A DNA stretch of 5,430 nucleotides from Taibaiella sp. (GTDB lineage Bacteria; Bacteroidota; Bacteroidia; Chitinophagales; Chitinophagaceae): contig JACFNS010000203.1 of the NCBI GenBank assembly GCA_019454705.1, positions 1-5,430 on the forward strand, read 5' to 3'. The stretch's first letter is position 1. The number at the start of each line of letters is the position of its first letter. Below the pieces are notes generated by a model. It saw nothing but the letters and a program-made list of their open reading frames with translations. It was not told where the DNA came from and made no database searches. Shown piece after piece: positions 1-5,430 of the stretch. The position numbers and the translations under genes were made by a program.

Positions 1-1410
1 AGCACACCAGGTGTTACTTATAGATGGGAATCACCTGACGGGACAAAGTATAATGGCACGCCAACAACCGTGCCTAACATTACAAAAACACAGGAGGGTG
101 ACTGGAAACTATATGCCATTAAAAATGGTTGTGACTCGAAGCCGGGTATCACAGAACTGGAAGTAGGCATACCATTGATACCTCTACCTGTATCGGGAGA
201 TACTATGCTTTGCCCCGGCGACAGGCTGCAACTTTCTGCCCAGGCACCTACTACAGAAGGTATCGAATGGAAAAAGGTACCTAATGACAGTGTCATTATC
301 AGCATCAGCCGAACCTATGGCAAAAACCCGGTAACCTCAGCCGATGCAGGTACCTACGTAGTTACACAAGAAGTGCTGGGTTGTAAATCACCACCATCTT
401 ATATTAATGTAATAATACCTGATATTAAACGCCCCGAGCCGGGCAATAACGGCCCATTATGTATTGGACAAAAACTGGAACTGACTGCAGTAACCACCAA
501 CAATGGCACCTACAGCTGGACGGGACCAAACGGTTTTTCATCCAACGCACAAAACCCCACACTTAACGATGTAACAGAAGCAGCAGAAGGCGTCTACTCA
601 GTAACCACAACGCTGGAATACTGTGACGCTACTGACACTACACATGTAAAGGTAAAACCCATGCCTGCGATAACCTCCATCAGCAGCAACAGCCCGGTGT
701 GCAGCTACACTTACCTGAACCTGTTTGCTGAAAGTTCATTACCTAATTCTACGTTTTCGTGGAAAGGGCCCAACAGCTTTAGTTCAGTTGAGCAAAACCC
801 ATCCATCTTCTTCCTGGACAACGTGAGCGGCACCTACTCGGTGCAGGCAATTAAAGACGGTTGCGTATCGGCACCGGCAACAACTGAAGTTATCAGCCGC
901 GAAGGCCCCGGTATATCAAAAGCCCGAAACAACGGGCCTCTGAAAGAGGGAGAAACCATTGAACTGTATGCCGACAACAACAAAGACAGCGTGGAGTATT
1001 ACTGGACAGGCCCTAACGGTTATACATCAACCGAGCGCAACCCTAAGATACAGGTAGCCACCTTTAGAAACGCGGGCAAATACGAACTGTTTTCTGTATA
1101 CAATGGCTGTACTACATCTGCATTTACAGTAGTGGAAGTAAAAGATATACTCGGCATCACGCTGGAACTGTACCCTAACCCCAACGACGGACAGTTTACC
1201 GTTACCGGAATAACACAGACGGACGCGCCCCTGGATATAACCGTATTTAACCACCAGGGTAAGACTATGTACCACGGACAGGCGATACCTGAACAGTCAA
1301 AATTCAAAACGAATATTGACCTGAGGGGCGTAGCCAGCGGTGTGTACATATTCCAGATAATACAAGATGCCGAAAAGAAAAGGCTGCGCTTTACAATCGT
1401 GCGCCAATAA
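1..1410 (+). CDS. Secreted Ig-like repeat protein with C-terminal T9SS type A sorting domain (5' end outside window)
   Basis: The reading frame is open from base 1 to the TAA at 1408-1410 (469 codons), so this is the 3' part of a longer gene. The GTG at 70 lies mid-repeat and is not a start. The protein contains tandem Ig-like repeats of the kind common in large Bacteroidota surface proteins. Each has a motif like W(T/K)GPNGFSS followed by QNP, then GTYSV and a (D/N)GC near its end. The last ~85 residues (from about 1150) form a T9SS type A sorting domain: LELYPNPNDGQFTV, then VFNHQGKTMY, then SGVYIFQI, ending in a basic tail. In known systems this domain directs export across the outer membrane by type IX secretion and is removed or attached at the surface. 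A role as an adhesin or surface scaffold is inferred; no enzymatic domain lies in the visible part. The next gene starts 52 bp downstream on the same strand. Confidence 0.9.
   Translation, partial: STPGVTYRWESPDGTKYNGTPTTVPNITKTQEGDWKLYAIKNGCDSKPGITELEVGIPLIPLPVSGDTMLCPGDRLQLSAQAPTTEGIEWKKVPNDSVIISISRTYGKNPVTSADAGTYVVTQEVLGCKSPPSYINVIIPDIKRPEPGNNGPLCIGQKLELTAVTTNNGTYSWTGPNGFSSNAQNPTLNDVTEAAEGVYSVTTTLEYCDATDTTHVKVKPMPAITSISSNSPVCSYTYLNLFAESSLPNSTFSWKGPNSFSSVEQNPSIFFLDNVSGTYSVQAIKDGCVSAPATTEVISREGPGISKARNNGPLKEGETIELYADNNKDSVEYYWTGPNGYTSTERNPKIQVATFRNAGKYELFSVYNGCTTSAFTVVEVKDILGITLELYPNPNDGQFTVTGITQTDAPLDITVFNHQGKTMYHGQAIPEQSKFKTNIDLRGVASGVYIFQIIQDAEKKRLRFTIVRQ
193..1143 (+). repeat. Four tandem Ig-like repeats encoded in the secreted protein
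   Basis: Four protein-level repeats of about 75-81 residues can be read, at roughly 193-420, 421-663, 664-900 and 901-1143. The end of a fifth, cut by the window edge, covers 1 to about 171. The shared pattern is P(L/V)C near the start, a hydrophobic L-x-L strand, W(T/K)GPN(G/S)(F/Y), a QNP or RNP turn, G-(T/V/K)-Y, and a final Cys. Repeats 1-3 have a Cys pair suggestive of a disulfide. Repeat 4 has Lys in place of the first Cys. The first repeat is the most divergent, lacking GPNG. At DNA level the copies are diverged, so these are old protein-domain duplications rather than recent DNA repeats. Confidence 0.8.
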
Positions 1411-1462
1411 GCCTTAACTTTTTGTAAAGATTTAATGGCATAGTGATTGCTTGATTGTCCAT

Positions 1463-2056
1463 ATGAAGTTTTTTTCGAACATCTTTCCAGTGCTGTTATG
1501 CCTGGTCATTGTGCAGCCTGCCACAGCGCAGGACCATCAGCCCGGCACTCAACTGCATGTAACCATGGACACCCTGCGTGTAAGTGCAGAAAGGGAGTGG
1601 GCCAATGATACGGTACGCTATCGGTACAACCAGATGAAGTATTATGTAACCACAGTATTGCCATATGTAAATGAAGCAGTGCAACTGCACAAAGAACTGG
1701 AAGCCAAAACCGCTGAAGGGCTTGGCCGTAAAGAACGAAAGGTATTTGTACACCAGCGGGAGGAAGCGCTCAGGCAAAAATTTGATGCTGAAGTAAAAGC
1801 ACTGAATGAAACACAGGGCATACTGATGGTAAAACTGATAGCCAGGCAGACCGGCGTGAACATACACGACATGCTGAAAGAATACAAAAACAGGTTTGAG
1901 GCGACCAAATGGCTGGCATGGGGCCGGTTAAATGGCTTCAACCTGGGCAGAAGGTACAACCCTGACGATGAAATAATGCTGGAAAACATAATGGAAGAAC
2001 TGGGCTATCCACTGCCCCGCTTTTATGAAGAAAAACAAATCCTGACTGCTAATTGA
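1463..2056 (+). CDS. DUF4294 family secreted/periplasmic protein
   Basis: This encodes a 197-residue protein. The ATG at 1463 is preferred over the in-frame TTG at 1451 because it puts Met directly before a classic signal peptide: MKFF, a hydrophobic stretch, then PATAQ, with cleavage predicted after residue 22. The rest is charged and mainly helical. The family-typical features are a YY...YPYV-like segment (about residues 60-68 here, YYVTTVLPYV), the block TQGILMVKLIARQTG (about 117-131), a Trp-containing segment (WLAWGRLNGFNLG) and YNPDDE (about 165-170). I recognise these as DUF4294, a Bacteroidota family without an assigned function. A charged segment around 75-110 may be a short coiled coil. 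It lies between the T9SS protein gene and the SCO gene, with 26 bp to the latter, but a separate promoter before SCO argues against strict co-transcription. No Shine-Dalgarno sequence is visible. Confidence 0.82.
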   Translation: MKFFSNIFPVLLCLVIVQPATAQDHQPGTQLHVTMDTLRVSAEREWANDTVRYRYNQMKYYVTTVLPYVNEAVQLHKELEAKTAEGLGRKERKVFVHQREEALRQKFDAEVKALNETQGILMVKLIARQTGVNIHDMLKEYKNRFEATKWLAWGRLNGFNLGRRYNPDDEIMLENIMEELGYPLPRFYEEKQILTAN

Positions 2057-2067
2057 CGCCTTATGCT

Positions 2068-2075
2068 TAACTTTG
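2068..2075 (+). promoter_or_regulatory. Bacteroidota -7 promoter element (TAACTTTG) for the SCO gene
   Basis: The sequence TAACTTTG matches the Bacteroidota housekeeping -7 consensus TAnnTTTG exactly. It lies only 7 bp before the SCO start codon at 2083, so transcription would begin a few bases from the ATG and give a leaderless or nearly leaderless mRNA. A good TTG -33 element at the usual distance (about 2044-2050) is not evident, so the call rests on the -7 match and its position. Confidence 0.5.
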
Positions 2076-2082
2076 CGGCGTT

Positions 2083-2754
2083 ATGAAAATAAATAAGACC
2101 GGAATCTTCCTCATAGTATTCTTTATCATACTTACTACGGCATTCGTAACCTATTCACTGAAATTCCTTAAAAAACCGGAGACGCTACCCGTAATGGGTA
2201 CTAATAGCGGGCACAAAGTGCAGCCGTTTGCCTTTGTGAACCAGGAAGGCGATACTATAACGCAAGCAGACGTACAGGGCAAGATATATGTGGTAGAATA
2301 CTTCTTTACCACCTGCAAAGGTATATGCCCTAAGATGAATGAGAATATGAGCAAGGTGTATGAAGCCTTCAGGGGAAATGAGTCTGTCAAAATATTATCT
2401 CACACAGTGGACCCGAAAAAAGACACTGTGGGCGCTATGAAAGCCTATAGCCTGCGCTTTGAAGCCGACCCCGAACAATGGATGTTCCTGACCGGTGATA
2501 AAAAAGAACTATATGACGTAGCGCGCTACAGCTACCTGATAAGCGCTGCTGACGATACCGCCGCTGTGGATATCCAGAGCGACTTTATACACACCGACCG
2601 TTTTGTACTGGTAGACCGTGACGGGTATATACGCGGTAGGTTTTACAAAGGCACCGATATGAGCGAGGTGAACCAACTGATAGGCGACATTAAAAAACTG
2701 CTGAAAGAAAAGCCACTGTCTGAATCAGGCGTTCATAGCCCAGCCGAGCAGTAA
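2083..2754 (+). CDS. SCO1/SenC family copper chaperone / thiol-disulfide protein
   Basis: The product has 223 residues. An N-terminal membrane anchor (about residues 8-26) is followed by a thioredoxin-fold domain facing the periplasm. The SCO signature is complete: [10 protein letters not shown] with Cys78 and Cys82 (CxxxC), VDPKKDT at 109-115, and the distal ligand His170 in [15 protein letters not shown]. In characterised members these two Cys and the His bind copper, and the protein helps assemble the CuA centre of cytochrome c oxidase subunit II; some members act mainly as thiol reductases. Which applies here is not decidable from sequence. No oxidase genes lie in the window, so it is a stand-alone copy, unlike the frequent placement beside cox genes. 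The C-terminal tail (after about residue 210) is polar and its last 10 codons overlap the convergent chromate transporter gene. Confidence 0.92.
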   Translation: MKINKTGIFLIVFFIILTTAFVTYSLKFLKKPETLPVMGTNSGHKVQPFAFVNQEGDTITQADVQGKIYVVEYFFTTCKGICPKMNENMSKVYEAFRGNESVKILSHTVDPKKDTVGAMKAYSLRFEADPEQWMFLTGDKKELYDVARYSYLISAADDTAAVDIQSDFIHTDRFVLVDRDGYIRGRFYKGTDMSEVNQLIGDIKKLLKEKPLSESGVHSPAEQ

Positions 2755-3936
2755 CCAGCCGATAACGATGAATGGCGCAGGAATGCGGGTAAAGTAAAGG
2801 ATGCAAAATGTGATAGCCGCTACCACTACATTCGTCCACTCGAAGGGCATAGCCTGGAACAACACAAAACCTGACGCCCATACGAACCCCACAATAGCAG
2901 CGTTAAACCCCTCCAGCGCACGGTAGATAACCACATACTGCCGCAGATTCTGATAAACCGGGAAAAGAAAGAATAATAATAAGGTGCTGGGAAGAAATAC
3001 CGCAAACGTAGCAAACAGGCTACCGATGACCTGCCATACCGGCCCGTATTCACTCATCACCAATCCACCCACATAAGAACAGATAGCAAACACCGGCCCC
3101 GGTACAGCCTGAACCATACCATAGCCCGTGAGCAATTGCTCGCCGGACAATAACGGTGGCAGACCTATTTGCATCGGCCTGTTAACGAACTGGAACAACA
3201 TCATGGGTATCAGTGCCTGGCCACCACCAAAAACGATGGTACCAAAACGATAAAAGTTTTCGAACATATTGAACAACCTGGCATGAGGAAAGGCATATAT
3301 CCGTGCCAATTCACTTAAAATACCCGCAGCAATAAATATTGCGACGAATATCCAGAGGTTCATCCACCTGATAGGCTTGGGCTTCTCCTTAGCGTCCGGT
3401 ATGCGCTTGTTACTGAAATTGCTGATAACACCTGCCAGTACTAATAACACGGGAAATATCCAGGGGAATTGCAGAAAAATGGTGACTATGATACAACCCG
3501 TCATAATAGCCCAGGTAGCCACGTGGCGCACACTATTCTTCATCATGCGTATAGCAGCGTAGGCGATAAAGCCTACAGACATAGGCAATACGTATTTGAA
3601 AAGATTTGTATTGATATCCTTTGCATCGATATAATAAACCAGGAAAGAGAAAGCCGTCATCAACAATGTTGCCGGGAATATCCACAACAGCAAAGTAACT
3701 ATAGCCAGCGGCACCCCTCCCCTTTTCAGCGCTATGAGTGCAACCGTTTGGGTAGAGGATGGCCCGGGAAGCATCTGGCAAAAGGCATTGTATTCCAGCA
3801 ATTCCTGTTCTGACACATCTTTGCGCTTCTGTACAAAAGTGCGCATCATCATACCTATATGTCCGTGCGGCCCGCCGAAAGCAGTGAGGGAGTACATCGC
3901 TACAGCCCTCAGAAAAGGTATGTGGCGCAAAAACAT
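2725..3936 (-). CDS. chrA: CHR-family (chromate) transporter, two-domain long-chain type
   Basis: The product has 403 residues, the usual length of long-chain CHR transporters (two homologous membrane halves). In the first half are [11 protein letters not shown] (residues 20-30) and the conserved [10 protein letters not shown] (55-64). The second half repeats these as [11 protein letters not shown] (236-246) and [12 protein letters not shown] (273-284). Hydrophobic segments fill both halves, with a basic, Lys/Pro-rich linker at about 176-190. Characterised members export chromate across the inner membrane, driven by the membrane potential; many chromosomal homologues have untested substrates, so sulfate or another oxyanion is possible. 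Start: ATG at 3936 immediately before the first conserved segment, with a purine-rich CAGGGG upstream. It is transcribed opposite to its neighbours. Its TGA end overlaps the SCO gene by 30 bp, and it is divergent from the small membrane protein gene with 106 bp between them. Confidence 0.92.
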   Translation of the reverse strand: MFLRHIPFLRAVAMYSLTAFGGPHGHIGMMMRTFVQKRKDVSEQELLEYNAFCQMLPGPSSTQTVALIALKRGGVPLAIVTLLLWIFPATLLMTAFSFLVYYIDAKDINTNLFKYVLPMSVGFIAYAAIRMMKNSVRHVATWAIMTGCIIVTIFLQFPWIFPVLLVLAGVISNFSNKRIPDAKEKPKPIRWMNLWIFVAIFIAAGILSELARIYAFPHARLFNMFENFYRFGTIVFGGGQALIPMMLFQFVNRPMQIGLPPLLSGEQLLTGYGMVQAVPGPVFAICSYVGGLVMSEYGPVWQVIGSLFATFAVFLPSTLLLFFLFPVYQNLRQYVVIYRALEGFNAAIVGFVWASGFVLFQAMPFEWTNVVVAAITFCILYFTRIPAPFIVIGWLLLGWAMNA

Positions 3937-4042
3937 ATCCCCTGAGAAGATTATTCCGAAAAGTACTCACAAAAAAGTGAATTACATAAAGTAGAAATTA
4001 CCACGGCAGTTTGTATCTTGCAGGCGAAATTTCAGATAACAA
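3937..4042. promoter_or_regulatory. Divergent intergenic region between chrA and the small membrane protein gene
   Basis: This 106-bp AT-rich region must hold start signals for both directions. Rightward, TATCTTG at 4014-4020 is one T short of the TAnnTTTG -7 consensus and lies 22 bp before the ATG at 4043. Leftward, the minus strand reads TACTTTTC about 20 bases before the chrA ATG, 7 of 8 matches to the same consensus. Neither has a convincing TTG -33 partner. Short palindromes are present: TCAC-A6-GTGA at 3967-3980 and GAAATTTC at 4026-4033. Their role is unknown. Confidence 0.35.
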
Positions 4043-4183
4043 ATGGAAATAGTACTTCACAACGCGTTCTACGACACAGTTCAATACGGTTTGGGCATGA
4101 CCATGTGCTACATATTCATCATACTGATGACTATTGAACTGATTTATGTGATGGCCAAGTACCTTGGCGGCGACAAAAAATAG
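4043..4183 (+). CDS. Small single-span membrane protein, OadG-like
   Basis: This is a 46-codon ORF, ATG at 4043 to TAG at 4181-4183. The product begins MEIVLHNAFYDTVQYG, then has one membrane span (about residues 16-38, GLGMTMCYIFIILMTIELIY) and ends with the polar, basic tail YLGGDKK. The pattern G-x-G-M, an aromatic-rich hydrophobic core and Met-Ala-Lys just after the span resembles the N-terminal span of OadG-type gamma subunits of sodium-pumping decarboxylases. Short OadG-related proteins of this size occur in Bacteroidota. The alpha and beta subunits are not in the window, so partner and role are unknown. A real gene is supported by the -7-like element upstream, the membrane-protein composition and the close, same-strand spacing (18 bp) to pdxH. 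The similarity is a pattern judgement from memory, not an alignment. Confidence 0.6.
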   Translation: MEIVLHNAFYDTVQYGLGMTMCYIFIILMTIELIYVMAKYLGGDKK

Positions 4184-4201
4184 GCCTTCAGGCAGCAGAG
4201 G

Positions 4202-4843
4202 TTGAAAGACATTGCCGACATAAGGAATGAATACCAACTGGCAGCGCTCGATGAAGCGACTGTTGGCGATGACCCGATAGCATTTTTCACCCAATGGTTT
4301 ATAGAGGCTCAAAAAGCCGAAGTGGACGAGGTAAACGCTATGGCGTTGGCTACATGCAGTCCTGAAAACATTCCCCATACACGTATCGTACTGCTGAAGG
4401 GACTGGAGGAAGATGAGTTCGTATTTTACACTAATTACAACAGCTCGAAAGGAAAAGACATTGAACACAATCCTAATGTATCGCTACTGTTTTTCTGGAA
4501 AGAGCTGGAAAGGCAGGTGCGTATACAGGGAATTGCTGCAAAAATCCCGATAGAAAAGAGTGAAGAATATTTCCATTCACGCCCCACAGGCAGCCAGGTA
4601 GGCGCCTGGGCATCGGCGCAAAGCACCATTATACCTGACAGGAATACGCTGGACGATAATTATAGCAGGCTGGAGCAGGAGTATATGGGGAAACGCATAC
4701 CCAGGCCCGAACATTGGGGCGGATATGCTGTAAAGCCTGTCTCTATTGAGTTTTGGCAAGGACGTATCAGCCGCCTGCACGACCGTATCTTATTCACAAG
4801 ACAGCAGGAAACCGCTTGGACCAAGGTTCGACTGGCACCATAA
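4202..4843 (+). CDS. pdxH: Pyridoxamine/pyridoxine 5'-phosphate oxidase
   Basis: The enzyme oxidises pyridoxine 5'-phosphate or pyridoxamine 5'-phosphate to pyridoxal 5'-phosphate with FMN and O2, in the cytoplasm (vitamin B6 synthesis and salvage). The product has 213 residues and ends in the family's RLAP. The FMN and substrate residues known from E. coli align at a constant offset of 6: Arg61, Lys66, Tyr76, Lys83, Gln105, Tyr123, Arg127, Ser131, Trp185, Arg191, His193 and Arg195. Motifs include RIVLLKG, FYTNYNSSKGKDI, FWKELERQVRIQG, YFHSRPTGSQVGAWAS and WQGRISRLHDR. The start is TTG at 4202. The only in-frame stop upstream is the TAG ending the small gene at 4183, no ATG or GTG lies between, and the first internal ATG (4340 region) would remove the conserved IADIRNEY segment. 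Close spacing suggests co-transcription with the small membrane protein gene. Confidence 0.95.
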   Translation: MKDIADIRNEYQLAALDEATVGDDPIAFFTQWFIEAQKAEVDEVNAMALATCSPENIPHTRIVLLKGLEEDEFVFYTNYNSSKGKDIEHNPNVSLLFFWKELERQVRIQGIAAKIPIEKSEEYFHSRPTGSQVGAWASAQSTIIPDRNTLDDNYSRLEQEYMGKRIPRPEHWGGYAVKPVSIEFWQGRISRLHDRILFTRQQETAWTKVRLAP

Positions 4844-5020
4844 AGATTTCCTTTTTGCCATTCAGGCACTTCCAATAAAACACAGTCCCAAAACATTTCT
4901 TCTGTAATTTATAATTACCTGAAAACTAATCTATTTAGGGCTTAACATGCGAATAACATGGAACAGGCTCTTTTCAGGGTATTGAGGCATTAAATTTGCA
5001 TTACTACATATAGAGCACCC

Positions 5021-5061
5021 TGTGGATAACCTGTTAGTTTCCTGTGAATAAGTTATCCACA
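5021..5061. promoter_or_regulatory. Cluster of three perfect DnaA boxes
   Basis: TGTGGATAA at 5021-5029 and TGTGAATAA at 5043-5051 are minus-strand boxes (TTATCCACA and TTATTCACA). TTATCCACA at 5053-5061 is on the plus strand. The last two face each other with a single base between them, forming an almost perfect 19-bp inverted repeat. All three match TTATNCACA at every position. Confidence 0.75.
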
Positions 5062-5210
5062 AGTGTTTATACTGTAAGGAAGTCAGCGTATTTTGCATAA
5101 CAGATTTAAGACATGGATTAATAGCATACTTACCATGCCCTGCAAGGTTTTTATGAGATTGTTCCAGGCGAAGTGCACAAAACGTTGATAACATATAAGC
5201 GGTTAAGAGC

Positions 5211-5227
5211 GGGAGTTGGCAACTCCC
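5211..5227. repeat. 17-bp palindrome upstream of the polysaccharide-export gene
   Basis: GGGAGTTG-G-CAACTCCC is an 8-bp inverted repeat around one central base. As RNA it could form a 7-bp stem with a 3-base loop. No T-run follows on either strand, so it is not a typical intrinsic terminator. It lies about 70 bp before the ATG at 5297 and could be a protein-binding operator or a 5' UTR hairpin; the sequence does not decide this. Confidence 0.5.
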
Positions 5228-5296
5228 CATGAGTGTGTATAGCAGTGACTTGAAACAAACAGAATGCAGATTACTAACCCAACAAATACGAGCAAG

Positions 5297-5430
5297 ATGC
5301 GACAGATATATAACCTGGTTGCCATGGCAATAGTATTGCTGGCAACGTCTTGTGCAGCGCCGCAAAAAACCATTTACTTCCAGGAAAACGCCCCACTGGA
5401 CCCGCATGTACAAGTTGAAAACATCGAACG
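5297..5430 (+). CDS. Polysaccharide biosynthesis/export lipoprotein, N-terminal part (3' end outside window)
   Basis: Only the first 44 codons are visible. The start is a lipoprotein signal peptide, MRQIYNLVAMAIVLLATSC, with the lipidated Cys at residue 19. The mature part starts AAPQKTIYFQENAPLDP. A lipobox followed within about ten residues by (K)xIYFQ is characteristic of Bacteroidota Wza/BexD-like outer-membrane polysaccharide export proteins, which form the outer-membrane channel for capsule or exopolysaccharide. The poly-beta export domain itself is beyond the window, so the family call rests on the N-terminus. No acidic lipoprotein export signal follows the Cys, which fits a periplasm-facing protein. 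ATG at 5297 is preferred because it directly precedes the signal peptide; an in-frame ATG at 5264 would add 11 polar residues. No Shine-Dalgarno sequence or clear -7 element was found. Confidence 0.7.
   Translation, partial: MRQIYNLVAMAIVLLATSCAAPQKTIYFQENAPLDPHVQVENIE

Larger units (their letters stand above)
4844..5296. other. Candidate replication origin (oriC) in a 453-bp intergenic region
   Basis: No convincing gene lies here. Perfect DnaA boxes (TTATNCACA) occur at 5021-5029 (-), 5043-5051 (-) and 5053-5061 (+). Boxes with one mismatch are at 4948-4956 (-) and 5092-5100 (-), and one with two mismatches is at 5183-5191 (-). Positions 4891-4940 are 38/50 A+T, a possible unwinding element. 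On the minus strand, the box at 5021-5029 is followed by GGGTGCTC and then TAGTAA (at 5006-5001), resembling the GC-cluster and DnaA-trio order of a basal unwinding system. By chance about 0.2 perfect boxes would be expected in the whole window, so three in 41 bp is striking. No dnaA, dnaN, rpmH or gidA gene lies in view. Alternatives are a DnaA-titration locus or a DnaA-regulated promoter. Confidence 0.5.

Noticed and set aside
70..72. GTG as the start of the Ig-like repeat protein
   Set aside because: The frame is open upstream to base 1 and the GTG lies inside a repeat, so the gene continues beyond the window.
1417..1450. Promoter for the DUF4294 gene (TAACTTTT or TAGTGATT)
   Set aside because: Neither matches the -7 consensus with a correctly spaced TTG, so no specific promoter is supported.
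3533..3970. Minus-strand 145-codon ORF overlapping the chromate transporter gene
   Set aside because: It is a frame shadow of chrA, whose own frame has clear CHR motifs over its full length.
3967..3980. TCAC-A6-GTGA as a CRP/FNR-type site
   Set aside because: The half-sites are in the opposite order to the TGTGA-N6-TCACA consensus, and a 4-bp stem around an A-run arises easily by chance.
4833..4860. TGGCA...TGCCA inverted repeat at the pdxH end as a terminator
   Set aside because: The stem is 5 bp with a long loop and no trailing T-run, so it is too weak to call.
4991..4998. TAAATTTG, a perfect match to the TAnnTTTG -7 element
   Set aside because: It lies within the AT-rich origin candidate, has no TTG at the -33 distance and has no ORF just downstream; it may be chance.
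4931..5413. 160-codon ORF on the minus strand across the intergenic region
   Set aside because: Its composition is Cys/Leu/Ser-rich and not gene-like. It runs antisense into the lipoprotein gene start and covers the DnaA boxes, and no domain or start signal is visible.

Overview
The window looks like part of a Bacteroidota chromosome, probably a Chitinophagaceae-like or Cytophaga-like member. The evidence is a C-terminal type IX secretion (T9SS type A) sorting domain, a DUF4294 protein, a Bacteroidota-style polysaccharide-export lipoprotein start, weak or absent Shine-Dalgarno sequences, and a TAnnTTTG-type -7 promoter element just ahead of one gene. Base composition is moderate and fairly even, and no insertion sequence, CRISPR array, tRNA or rRNA was seen.

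Layout, left to right. Positions 1-1410 (+) hold the 3' part of a large secreted protein built from tandem Ig-like repeats and ending in a T9SS sorting domain. Positions 1463-2056 (+) encode a secreted or periplasmic DUF4294 protein. Positions 2083-2754 (+) encode a membrane-anchored SCO/SenC family protein with its copper/thiol residues intact. Positions 2725-3936 (-) encode a two-domain CHR-family chromate transporter whose 3' end overlaps the SCO gene tail-to-tail by 30 bp. A 106-bp divergent intergenic region follows. Positions 4043-4183 (+) hold a 46-codon single-span membrane protein that resembles OadG-type small subunits. Eighteen bases later comes pdxH (4202-4843, +) with a TTG start. 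The window ends with the first 44 codons of a polysaccharide-export lipoprotein (5297 onward, +).

The most notable non-coding element is the 453-bp gap between pdxH and the lipoprotein gene. It contains three perfect DnaA boxes within 41 bp, two of them head-to-head 1 bp apart, and three more degenerate boxes in the same orientation as most of the perfect ones. It also has a 76% AT stretch and a TAG-TAA trio-like motif next to one box. I read it as a candidate chromosomal replication origin (oriC); this is an inference that genome-wide GC skew would settle.

The protein-coding genes do not form one obvious pathway. They cover a secreted adhesin-like protein, envelope and respiratory-oxidase maturation (SCO), anion transport (ChrA), vitamin B6 salvage (PdxH) and exopolysaccharide export. 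I found no convincing new multi-gene system. The points worth following are the origin candidate, the tiny OadG-like gene, and the lost disulfide in the last Ig-like repeat.
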